Source: Deltaproteobacteria bacterium (GTDB lineage: Bacteria; Desulfobacterota; Desulfobacteria; Desulfobacterales; ETH-SRB1). Taken from it: a stretch of 15,801 nt of DNA. Made by a program: the position numbers and the translations under genes. The DNA lies in NCBI GenBank assembly GCA_030627405.1, contig DAOUSD010000011.1:1-15801 (forward strand), written 5' to 3'. Each line of letters opens with the position of its first letter. The first letter of the stretch is position 1. Positions 6,500 through 13,129 of this stretch are shown in pieces. Under the pieces are notes generated by a model, which saw nothing but the letters and a program-made list of their open reading frames with translations, had not been told where the DNA came from and ran no database searches.

Positions 6500-7907
6500 A
6501 GAAGTACTTTTCAGGGGCTTTTCCTGCCCCCAGAGGGTCTATTGAAGATGCGTCGAGAGTAGTATCAGGTTTGAATATAATTTCCTTGGACGATGAAGAC
6601 GATAAAAAAGAGATACCAACAGGCTTGTCAGTTTGCTTTTGTATCTTTCTTGCTGCATTTGACAGGTGTTTGAGAGAAAACCCGCTAATGATGTTTTGAA
6701 GGTCTTTCAGTTTATCAGCAGGGTCTTCATCAGGTTTCATGCCTCCGAGATAATATATCGTAGAATCCAAATCTTTGGCTATTTTCTTAATACCGGCCTT
6801 ACCTGCATTGTCCCAATCATAGGCGACTATAATGTTTTTTATGTTTAACTGTTGTAAAAGAGATATCGATTCATCGGTAAGGCAAGTACCAAGGGTTGAG
6901 ACTACAATAGGTTTAGCTGTATCTTGCAACAGCCTGTAAAAAGCGAAATAATCAAAGATGCCCTCCACTATAATAATAGTAGTATAGTATTCAATATATC
7001 TTGCAGCCTTATCAATACCGTATAACCATCCTCTTGTGCATATTTCTGTATCCTGTTTCTGTTGTTTGATCCAGTGTGTCCCTCTGTTGTCAGTACGTCT
7101 TCCCATGAAGCCATGAATCTTGCCGTTAATATCGTAAATCGGAAACGTAATTCTGCCTGCAAAGAAGTCCCCATAAGCTTTTGTAAATGGATCTGTGCGT
7201 GCGAAATCTACTTGCTGCATATAATAGCCGTATCCTTTAGCTGCTTCATCATCAAGAAAACGGAATAGTCCAGCCCTTGCAAATGGGTTAAAGGTTTTGT
7301 AATCTTCCTTGAACCTGTCCAGATAGCTGTAAATTAAAGCCCTGCCTATGTAAATTTCATCTGCAAAAGGTGAAGCATAGCCAATATTAAACTTTTTGAT
7401 TAAGTCTATGTCCAGCCCCCTGCGATAAAGATATTTCAGCGCCTTATCCTCTTTTTGCAGCAAGAATTTATTGTAAAAGTCTGCTGCCTCATGCAGCGCT
7501 GTTATAACATCTTTATCAAGTTCTTTTGGCTCAACAAAATTAACTGGCTCATCCGCCTTATTTTCCTCGTCGGGCATAGAAGCTATACCACTATAAGGAA
7601 CAAAATCCGTAATGCCCATATACTCTGCAAATGTTTCCTGTGCTACTCTGAAACTACATTTATTAACTTTTATGATAATGTCATAAATATCCCACTCAAT
7701 GTTACACGCTCCAAAACAATGAAACCGAACTTCATCCTTACTGTCCACATATATCCTGAAACTGTCCTTGGAGTCATTATGAAACGGACAGAAGGCGCTA
7801 TACCGTTGCCTACCAGTTGACCGAAACTCTATATTCAAAAGCTTCTCAGCATAAGCGATAATACTATCAAAGTATCTGACGGATTTTAATTCTTTATATG
7901 TTGTCAT
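6462..7907 (-). CDS. DnaG-type primase of a mobile element (CHC2 zinc finger plus TOPRIM)
   Basis: A 481-residue primase. The zinc-binding part is CPFH (Cys40, His43) with HCFGAC (Cys64, Cys68); the last pair is spaced CxxxC rather than the usual CxxC. The catalytic core includes GRITFPIYDINGKIHGFMGR (251-270), the TOPRIM glutamate in IIIVEGIFDYFAFYR (Glu315), and the TOPRIM acidic pair in VAYDWDNAGKAG (Asp364, Asp366), then KPDEDPAD. It would synthesise RNA primers. It is shorter than chromosomal DnaG, lacks a recognisable DnaB-binding domain, and has no rpoD or rpsU neighbours, all of which suggest a phage, satellite or integrative-element primase. ATG at 7907 has AAAGG upstream. An iteron-like cluster lies about 100 bp upstream of the gene. 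Confidence 0.9.
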   Translation of the reverse strand: MTTYKELKSVRYFDSIIAYAEKLLNIEFRSTGRQRYSAFCPFHNDSKDSFRIYVDSKDEVRFHCFGACNIEWDIYDIIIKVNKCSFRVAQETFAEYMGITDFVPYSGIASMPDEENKADEPVNFVEPKELDKDVITALHEAADFYNKFLLQKEDKALKYLYRRGLDIDLIKKFNIGYASPFADEIYIGRALIYSYLDRFKEDYKTFNPFARAGLFRFLDDEAAKGYGYYMQQVDFARTDPFTKAYGDFFAGRITFPIYDINGKIHGFMGRRTDNRGTHWIKQQKQDTEICTRGWLYGIDKAARYIEYYTTIIIVEGIFDYFAFYRLLQDTAKPIVVSTLGTCLTDESISLLQQLNIKNIIVAYDWDNAGKAGIKKIAKDLDSTIYYLGGMKPDEDPADKLKDLQNIISGFSLKHLSNAARKIQKQTDKPVGISFLSSSSSKEIIFKPDTTLDASSIDPLGAGKAPEKYFYEADRFFAFTHL

Positions 7908-8002
7908 AATCGATACCTTTTATGTCCAATAACGGTGACGGTTTACTATACCATTATTAGCTGTTTTACAGGATTTTGTTTGCTGTTATTGGATGATTAA
8001 TA

Positions 8003-8143
8003 GTGTAAAAAAATATTACACAGCATGGAAAATCTGTTACGGAAGGCTGTAATGTAGTGTAATGGTATAATGTGCTGGAATTCTATGCTATTATTACTAC
8101 ACTATTATTTTATTACACTACATTTTACAACTTGTAATTACAC
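8003..8143. repeat. Iteron-like cluster of GTGTAA/TTACAC, origin or operator candidate
   Basis: The hexamer GTGTAA occurs at 8003-8008 and 8057-8062, and its complement TTACAC at 8016-8021, 8113-8118 and 8138-8143: five copies in 141 bp. The longer form is a perfect 13-bp inverted repeat, AATGTAGTGTAAT (8051-8063) and ATTACACTACATT (8112-8124). The surrounding DNA is AT-rich and lies upstream of the primase gene. This layout fits a replication origin or a repressor-binding array of a mobile element. Confidence 0.45.
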
Positions 8144-8437
8144 CTCCTCGCCTACCACACACACACCCTTTCCAAAGACATACATATCGCCTTTTTACGC
8201 GCACACACTTGGGGGTATTTTGAAAGTAATGCTTTGCGCACTGTCACGGAATTTAGAAACAACCGTACCATTTCAAGCCAGGTCAGTTTGTAAAGGTATT
8301 ACAAAGGCTTCCCCTGATACACATATTTTTTTAATGTATTTGAGCTGAATCAAATTGTTTGTAGAGGATCTGATTGACATGGTAAGGATAACGTAATATG
8401 AATTTCCAATGGTTCTTTCGGATTTGTAAAATAAAAA

Positions 8438-8462
8438 GGGCAAGGCTTTGGAGGCCGTGCCC
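8438..8462. terminator. GC-rich hairpin, possible terminator or structural element
   Basis: GGGCA and GGC pair with GCC and TGCCC around a short loop, with one mismatch. GTGCCC recurs twice downstream. No T-run follows on either side, so rho-independent termination is uncertain. Confidence 0.25.
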
Positions 8463-8593
8463 GATTGTGCCCAAACTGTGCCCGTCAAGGTCAAAAGTTA
8501 ACAAACATTTCCAAACGAAACCAAAAGTAGGTCAAAAATATCGAGTGGAAATAAGTAGTTAAAAATATTGCCAATGTTGATTTTAAATCCTTT

Positions 8594-8651
8594 GGACTCA
8601 AAATCCTCCGGGGGCAACTCCATCTCGGTTCGATTCCGAGCTCCGGCACCA
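8594..8651 (+). pseudogene. 3' fragment of tRNA-Leu(CAA), probable integration (att) scar
   Basis: The fragment starts within the anticodon stem (GGA, 8594-8596), then shows loop CTCAAAA with anticodon CAA at 8599-8601, a long class II variable arm (GGGG/CTCC), a perfect T arm (CTCGG-TTCGATT-CCGAG, 8624-8640), acceptor strand CTCCGGC, discriminator A and encoded CCA (8649-8651). No matching 5' half (GCCGGAG plus D arm) lies upstream, and the anticodon stem is only three pairs. It is therefore not a functional gene. Partial tRNA 3' copies are the classical mark of tyrosine-recombinase integration, marking one end of the primase-carrying element. Confidence 0.82.
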
Positions 8652-8715
8652 AAAAAATCATTTCCACCTTGTTGTATTGCCGCATAGAGCTTCTATTGAT
8701 TTTCTTTTGGCATTC

Positions 8716-9005
8716 GTTATGTTGTGCTAACTCACCCGGAAACTTGGCCTTGTATGTCCTGCTGTGTCGGGATTCGTAGGCTCATAGCTTTGCACTCCAG
8801 GTTGGACGTTTGTTCCACTTACTCTCACCTGCGGCGAGCCTTCCGCTTCGCTCCGCCTTCAGACAGAACCTCACGATTCAGCCCTTGCCTTCGGCTAATA
8901 CTTTTGTTAATGTGTTAAGCACATTAACAGGATTCACGTATAGGGGACTCCCCGCCCGAAGCGGACAGATCACCCCATTAGTTCACGCCCATGCCGGGCG
9001 TACAC
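8716..9005 (-). mobile_element. Truncated 5' fragment of a group IIC (attC-type) intron
   Basis: On the minus strand the fragment begins GTGTACGCCCGGCATGGGC at 9005, a good match to the GTG-CGCCC start of group IIC introns. Typical domain I pieces follow: GGGGAGTCCCC, a perfect GTTAATGTG/CACATTAAC hairpin (8906-8928), a purine-rich GAAGGCGGAGCGAAGCGGAAG, and GGACATACAAGGCCAAGTTT just before where the reverse transcriptase gene should start. The maturase gene, domains V-VI and the 3' end are missing; the homology stops near 8716, close to the tRNA scar, so a later deletion probably removed them. It is immobile on its own. The left limit is approximate. Confidence 0.7.
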
Positions 9006-9056
9006 AAATAAATTCAGCGGACGCAAAAAGCCGCGCCGCTGATTTAGGCGTTCGGA
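9006..9056 (+). repeat. attC site interrupted by the group IIC intron
   Basis: Visible parts on the plus strand are a spacer AAATAAATT, L'' CAGCGGACGC, loop AAAAAGCC, L' GCGCCGCTG and R' GTTCGGA (9050-9056). One extra A sits in L''. The R'' box should lie just left of 9006 and is replaced by the intron. The core matches the minus-strand attC at 3298-3355 almost base for base. Confidence 0.78.
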
Positions 9057-9067
9057 TGAGGAAAAAA

Positions 9068-9346
9068 ATGGAGGATGCAACGATTGTCTGGACCGAGTAT
9101 ATGAAGTATCGGTTAAGTTTGCGGGGATACGATCTTACGACGGTCGAGCAAATCTTGCGATACTCCTCTGAACGTCTCGTGGACACGGTGACAGGGCGTG
9201 TGGTCGCGATTGGCCGACACGAAAAACTTCTCGTCATGATACCGTATGAGCAGATGGGGCACACGCTGACGCCCGTAACGATTCATGCGACAAGCCGGCA
9301 ACAAATCAACTCTCGAATCAAATCGGGGAGGTTTAAGAATGAATAA
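9068..9346 (+). CDS. DUF4258-like protein, putative toxin partner
   Basis: A 92-residue protein with the pattern of DUF4258-type small proteins: TEYMKYRLSLRGYDLTTVEQ, then TGRVVAIGRHEKLLVMIPYE and VTIHATSRQQINSRIKSGRF at the end, resembling compact RelE/BrnT-like folds. ATG at 9068 was chosen because GAGG stands seven bases upstream and the cassette edge (R' at 9050-9056) lies only 12 bases before it; a longer frame reading back through the intron is not credible. It overlaps the next gene by eight bases. Pairing with a DUF2283 protein suggests a toxin-antitoxin module, but this is inferred from size, order and context. Confidence 0.72.
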   Translation: MEDATIVWTEYMKYRLSLRGYDLTTVEQILRYSSERLVDTVTGRVVAIGRHEKLLVMIPYEQMGHTLTPVTIHATSRQQINSRIKSGRFKNE

Positions 9347-9572
9347 AACACGCATGGCGTACTTCGAGAAAGACGACGTTCTTCATCTTGCCATATCGGA
9401 TGAACCAGAGGCGGGCAGTGTAGAGGTTAGCCCAAATATCACGGCAGAACTAAATGCCAAAGGGGAGCTGATTGGTATTGAGATCCTTAACGCGCGAGCG
9501 TTCATTCGAGATTCCGTGCTCGATAGTGTTCAGGCCAAAGTGCTTGATCTCGCGGAAGCCAAGATGGCCTGA
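9339..9572 (+). CDS. DUF2283-like protein, putative antitoxin partner
   Basis: A 77-residue acidic protein. AYFEKDDVLHLAISDEPEAG followed by SVEVSPNITAELNAKGELIG and IEILNARAF fits DUF2283, a small beta-rich family often encoded beside DUF4258 or similar proteins. ATG at 9339 has GGGGAGG seven bases upstream, the strongest ribosome site of this cassette, and overlaps the upstream stop. The TGA stop lies within GCCTGAC, an attC R''-like box, just as the TIR-like gene's stop lies in its R''. Its biochemical role is unknown. Confidence 0.72.
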   Translation: MNKTRMAYFEKDDVLHLAISDEPEAGSVEVSPNITAELNAKGELIGIEILNARAFIRDSVLDSVQAKVLDLAEAKMA

Positions 9573-9610
9573 CAAAACGCGGAATTGGAATGGGGGACGG
9601 GCCACAGCAA
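9567..9610 (+). repeat. Partial attC at the end of the DUF4258/DUF2283 cassette
   Basis: R''-like GCCTGAC (9567-9573) is followed by AAAACGCGGAATTGGAAT and GGGGGACGG, the usual look of an attC left arm. The matching right arm is not found. A GTTAAAT box (9647-9653) fits the R' consensus, but the sequence between does not fold as an attC. The RAYT element probably inserted here. Confidence 0.42.
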
Positions 9611-9714
9611 CCTATTGAGATAATATATAAAACGTTAAAATTTTGCGTTAAATAAGCCCTTAAATGGTCATTTTTAGGGCCAAAAGCACACTTTTAAGAG
9701 AAAAGCATGGGCAG

Positions 9715-10494
9715 ATGGCAAGAGCAAAACGGCATTTCCTTTCAGGTCACGTTTGGCATATTACGCATCGGTGTCATAAAAAAGAATTTCTGCTTAAATT
9801 TGCCGGAGATCGATGCCGATGGTTGCAATGGCTGTTTGAGGCAAAGAAGCGTTACGGAATCCGTATATTGAACTATATGGTTACTTCAAACCATATCCAT
9901 CTTCTAGTCGTTGACGGTGGTGGACGAGATGTCATTCCAAAATCTATTAAGTTGGTTGCCGGTCGAACCGGTCAGGAGTACAACCAAAGAAAGAATCGAA
10001 ACGGTGCGTTTTGGGAAGATCGTTATCATGCAACTGCTGTATCAAGTGACCGCCACCTGATTCAATGCATTGCATATATTGATTTGAACATGGTTCGTGC
10101 TGGAGTTGTCAACCATCCATCGGAATGGAATTTTGGCGGGTATAATGAAATCCAAAAGCCTCGTGAGAGGTATGCATTAATTGATTACAAGCGTTTGATG
10201 GAACTTCTGCATGTTTCAACATTTGACGAACTCATAAATTCTTACAAAAAATGGGTTAAAGAAATCCTCAAGACAAAAAATTATGTCAGAGAAACCAAAT
10301 GGTCTCGAAGCATCGCTGTTGGAAGTAAGAGTTTTGTAGAAGGAATAAAAGAGAAACTCGGCATTCGGGCAAATGGTCGAAAGGTTGGGGGGTCGGGAGG
10401 ATTATATCATCTTCGTGAAGCACAGGTTCCTTACAATAGTGATTTTACCCCTGAAAATAGGGAGTTAAGAGCAAAAAACACTTATTTTTCGTAA
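9715..10494 (+). CDS. REP-associated tyrosine transposase (RAYT, Y1 HUH), 3' end cut by IS66
   Basis: A 259-residue HUH-type transposase. HVWHITHRCHKKEF near the start and MVTSNHIHLLV (HIH metal site) are the family's signature. The downstream block EYNQRKNRNGAFWEDRYHAT holds the expected catalytic tyrosine, followed by CIAYIDLNMVRAGVV. The C-terminal part (GGLYHLREAQ, NSDFTPENRELRAKNTYF) is also family-like. ATG at 9715 is preferred, with AAGAG upstream and MARAKRHF matching usual N-termini; ATG at 9664 would add 17 residues. The TAA stop is supplied by the IS66 terminal repeat starting at 10491, so the natural last residues are lost, probably only a few. Whether it is still active is unknown. 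Confidence 0.85.
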   Translation: MARAKRHFLSGHVWHITHRCHKKEFLLKFAGDRCRWLQWLFEAKKRYGIRILNYMVTSNHIHLLVVDGGGRDVIPKSIKLVAGRTGQEYNQRKNRNGAFWEDRYHATAVSSDRHLIQCIAYIDLNMVRAGVVNHPSEWNFGGYNEIQKPRERYALIDYKRLMELLHVSTFDELINSYKKWVKEILKTKNYVRETKWSRSIAVGSKSFVEGIKEKLGIRANGRKVGGSGGLYHLREAQVPYNSDFTPENRELRAKNTYFS

Positions 10495-10505
10495 ATATTC
10501 GGCTT
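10491..10505 (+). repeat. Left terminal inverted repeat of the IS66-type element
   Basis: GTAAATATTCGGCTT is the exact reverse complement of the segment at 13115-13129. Its TAA serves as the stop codon of the interrupted RAYT gene. Confidence 0.9.
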
Positions 10506-10567
10506 GTTTTTCAGATTTTTAAAAAAAGTTCGGGACACCAGCAAATAAGTTTGATATAAGAAGAAGC

Positions 10568-12250
10568 ATGAATGCTTCTTGTCAAAAATTACTGCCATTA
10601 TACACCCCTGAAATCTACGATCAAGTCATTGATTTGCCCGTTGAGAAACCCCCGCTGATTTTCATTACAGAAAAAGAGTATTTGGAATTGAAAAGTGAGG
10701 TGGGTTATTGGCAGGCCATGCATCAAAAAGCCATTTCGCGTGAAAAAAAGCTGAAGCAAACAATAAAGGAGCAGGAAGGTCAAATCCGGGATTTGAGAAA
10801 CCGTTTATTTGGCAAAAAAAGTGAGAAAAAAAGTTCCAGTAAAGATGAAGGCAAATCAAAATCTTCGAATTTCAAACGTCATCGTGGTCAGCAACCCGGG
10901 AGTAAGGGACATGGACGCACAGCTCGTCCCCATCTTCCCGTGAAAGAAGAATCGGCTAGCTTTTCAAAAGATCCGATATGCCCTAATTGCGGTAAACCGT
11001 ATATACCCGATGAAAGCAAGGAAGCAGAAATTATTGAAGTTGAAGTCAAGGCTTATAAGCGTAAGATTATACGCTGTTGTATGAAGAAAGACTGTTCGTG
11101 CAAAGGGGTTCCCAATACAATTACAGCGCCCATGCCTCCCAAGGTTATCCCGAAAAGCCCATACGGGATTTCGATCTGGGAAGCAGTTCTTTTAAACAAA
11201 TTTCACTACAGCCAGCCAACCAATCGTCTTCTAAATCAATATGCAGTGCTGGGTTCACCCATTTCCCCCGGAACCATCGCAGGTGGTTTAAAAAATCTCA
11301 AAGAGTTGTTCAAGCCTGTTTACGATGCATTTTACAGCCATCAAATGACAGAAGACAGATTCCATAATGATGAAAGCAGTTGGAAAGTCTTTGAGAGTAT
11401 TGATGGCAAAATTGGCAACCGCTGGTGGTTATGGGTCAGCCGTTCTGTATCGGTTGTGTATTTCCAGATTGCACCGGGCCGTGGTGCAGACGTTCCCGTA
11501 GGGCATTTTAAGAACATACAGCATCAAAAAATCATTGTTGTTTGTGACCGATACTGCGCTTACAAATCACTGGAAAAGCAACTGGACTTTATAATTCTGG
11601 CTTTTTGCTGGGCTCATGTTCGTCGTGATTTTCTGGATGCAGGCAAAAAGTATCCGGATTTGGAAGAGTGGGTACTGTCCTGGGTTGAAAAGATCGGAGA
11701 GCTTTACCACATCAACAATCTACGTTGTAAAGAATTTGATCAAAAACTTCCCATTCAATGGCAACCTGCATCATTCAAAGACCAGCATGAGGAGCTCGTT
11801 GAAAAAATGGATGCAATAGTCGAAGAACGGGATGTTTTTATAAAGACACACAATCCTGATGATCCTGATTCAGATCTGCTGTCCAACATTAAATATAAGA
11901 TTTTGACAAGTCTGCAGAACCACTGGGAAGGTCTGAGCGTTTTTGTAGATCATCCTGAAGTGCCGATGGACAACAATAATGGAGAACGATCCATCCGTAA
12001 TCCTGTAACAGGGCGTAAAAATTATTATGGTTCAGGAAGCCTCTGGAGTTCTCAGCTGGCAGCGATGATGTTTTCAATTTTTCAAACCATAACTTTATGT
12101 GGTCTCAACTGCAATCACTGGCTGAGATCATACCTGACTGCCTGTGCAGAAAACCATGGTAAAACACCTGATGATTTATCCTCCTTTTTTCCCTGGAAAA
12201 TGGATGAAGGCCGTCGGCATCAACTTTCCAAGCCACCTGACACATCATGA
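10568..12250 (+). CDS. IS66-family DDE transposase
   Basis: A 560-residue transposase. A coiled-coil leader (KSEVGYWQAM to EQEGQIRDLRNRLFGKKSEK, about 42-90) precedes a Lys/Ser-rich segment with RGQQPGSKGHGR and a zinc-binding region (CPNCGKPY, Cys138/Cys141, then cysteines at 170-178). The catalytic core follows, with DDE residues probably Asp268 (HNDESSW), Asp327 (VCDRYCAY) and Glu473 (NNNGERSIRN), plus the family's FCWAHVRRDF. Length and order are normal for IS66 TnpC and no lesion is seen. ATG at 10568 overlaps an AAGAAG purine run upstream that can act as ribosome site. The stop overlaps the ATG of the DruA-like gene (ATGA, 12247-12250), so the two were translated together. Confidence 0.93.
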   Translation: MNASCQKLLPLYTPEIYDQVIDLPVEKPPLIFITEKEYLELKSEVGYWQAMHQKAISREKKLKQTIKEQEGQIRDLRNRLFGKKSEKKSSSKDEGKSKSSNFKRHRGQQPGSKGHGRTARPHLPVKEESASFSKDPICPNCGKPYIPDESKEAEIIEVEVKAYKRKIIRCCMKKDCSCKGVPNTITAPMPPKVIPKSPYGISIWEAVLLNKFHYSQPTNRLLNQYAVLGSPISPGTIAGGLKNLKELFKPVYDAFYSHQMTEDRFHNDESSWKVFESIDGKIGNRWWLWVSRSVSVVYFQIAPGRGADVPVGHFKNIQHQKIIVVCDRYCAYKSLEKQLDFIILAFCWAHVRRDFLDAGKKYPDLEEWVLSWVEKIGELYHINNLRCKEFDQKLPIQWQPASFKDQHEELVEKMDAIVEERDVFIKTHNPDDPDSDLLSNIKYKILTSLQNHWEGLSVFVDHPEVPMDNNNGERSIRNPVTGRKNYYGSGSLWSSQLAAMMFSIFQTITLCGLNCNHWLRSYLTACAENHGKTPDDLSSFFPWKMDEGRRHQLSKPPDTS

Positions 12251-13101
12251 CCCGTTACTGTGGTCGGAACTTCACTTCCAAAGAACTTGAACAGATTCAA
12301 TCCCTCATAAAACACAATCCCGAGTTCAACCGGATGCGGCTTTCCAAAGAAGTGTGCCGGATGCTTCAATGGCTCAAACCTGACGGTAAACTCAAGGATA
12401 TGTCGTGCCGTGTTGCCATGCTGCGTATGGACAGAGATGGATTAATAGTGCTGCCCCCTCCCACCCATGCCAAAGCGCCTGTAAAAAAAATTGAATTCAC
12501 GTCCGCCACTGATCCACAAGGCCCCGTTGTATGCTCTGTCAATAAATTGCCTCAACTGCATTTACAGATGGTCACCAAAGCCACCTCAGCTTTATGGAAT
12601 GAATACATTGAGCGATATCATTACCTTGGCTATACCCCCCTGCCTGGAGCTCAGCTACGTTATTTTATTACTGCAGGTGAACCAATTGTTGCTCTGACAG
12701 GCTTTGGTGCAGCAGCATGGCAAACTGCACCAAGAGATCAATTTATTGGATGGAATCATGACCAGCGAAAGAAGAATTTAAATTTGATTGTAAATAATGC
12801 CCGATTCCTTATTTTGCCCTGAATAAAATCGAAAAACCTTGCATCAAAAATACTCTCTTTAACGGCTCGGCACCTCCCTGATGATTGGGAAGAAAAATAT
12901 AACATCCGGCCAGTATTGATAGAATCTTTTGTACAGAAAAATCGATTTGCCGGCACTTGCTATAAAGCCGCCAACTGGATCAATGTTGGACAAACCAAAG
13001 GGCGTGGAAAACTTGGACCGGCGGGAAAAATTAGTGTTCCCATTAAAAATATTTGGATGTATCCTATTGATAGAAAGTTTAGAGTTTTGTTGAAAAATTA
13101 A
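12247..13101 (+). pseudogene. DruA-like (DUF4338) gene interrupted by an in-frame TGA
   Basis: Reading frame one runs from ATG 12247 to TAA 13099-13101, about 284 codons, with a single stop TGA at 12820-12822. Before it, RLSKEVCRMLQWLKPDGKLK and MSCRVAMLRMDRDGLIVLPP, then WNEYIERYHYLGYTPLPGAQ, LRYFI and IVNNARFLILP fit DUF4338. After it, NLASKILSLTARHLPDDWEE, FVQKNRFAGTCYKAANW, VGQTKGRG and IKNIWMYPID complete the family. The stop replaces the Trp expected in ILPW, so TGG to TGA is the simplest cause. DUF4338 is the domain of DruA in the Druantia anti-phage system. Here it sits inside an IS66-type element, overlapping the transposase by four bases, so a role in transposition is plausible. Readthrough cannot be excluded. 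Confidence 0.85.
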
Positions 13102-13114
13102 TTCGTGAAGGAGT

Positions 13115-13129
13115 AAGCCGAATATTTAC
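13115..13129 (-). repeat. Right terminal inverted repeat of the IS66-type element
   Basis: AAGCCGAATATTTAC is a perfect 15-bp complement of the left end at 10491-10505. It lies 13 bp past the DruA-like stop. Confidence 0.9.

Larger units (their letters stand above)
7908..8593. other. Gene-free region of the integrated element, origin candidate and att-proximal DNA
   Basis: About 690 bp without a credible gene. From left to right it holds an inverted CCAATAAC/GTTATTGG pair (7925-7932 and 7984-7991), the GTGTAA/TTACAC cluster (8003-8143), a GC-rich hairpin (8438-8462) with GTGCCC repeated nearby, and AT-rich sequence leading to the tRNA-Leu fragment. Open frames here on both strands have no family features. 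Confidence 0.5.
10491..13129 (+). mobile_element. IS66-family element with a DruA-like passenger or accessory gene
   Basis: The 2639-bp element is bounded by perfect 15-bp inverted repeats, GTAAATATTCGGCTT (10491-10505) and AAGCCGAATATTTAC (13115-13129). They start with the GTAA common to IS66 ends. Two plus-strand genes lie inside: the transposase and a DruA-like gene. The small TnpA/TnpB accessory genes of classical IS66 are absent. The flanking octamers TATTTTTC and ACGCACAC do not match, so no 8-bp target duplication is seen. The element interrupts the RAYT gene. Confidence 0.88.

Noticed and set aside
8594..8651. Functional tRNA-Leu gene
   Set aside because: No 5' acceptor strand, D arm or complete anticodon stem lies upstream, so only the 3' part is present.
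8070..8685. Small frames on both strands in the att-proximal region, including a minus-strand GTVWAQSGT stretch that looked like an integrase C-terminal tail
   Set aside because: Too short, no integrase catalytic Arg/His/Tyr motifs can be read nearby, and the frame runs into the iteron-like DNA.
9567..9653. Complete 87-bp attC ending in GTTAAAT
   Set aside because: Only AACGC/GCGTT and a short AATT pair; the right arm looks like RAYT-element DNA, so only the left half is claimed.
12820..12822. Selenocysteine codon in the DruA-like gene
   Set aside because: The family position is Trp, not Cys, and I see no obvious SECIS-like hairpin right after the TGA.
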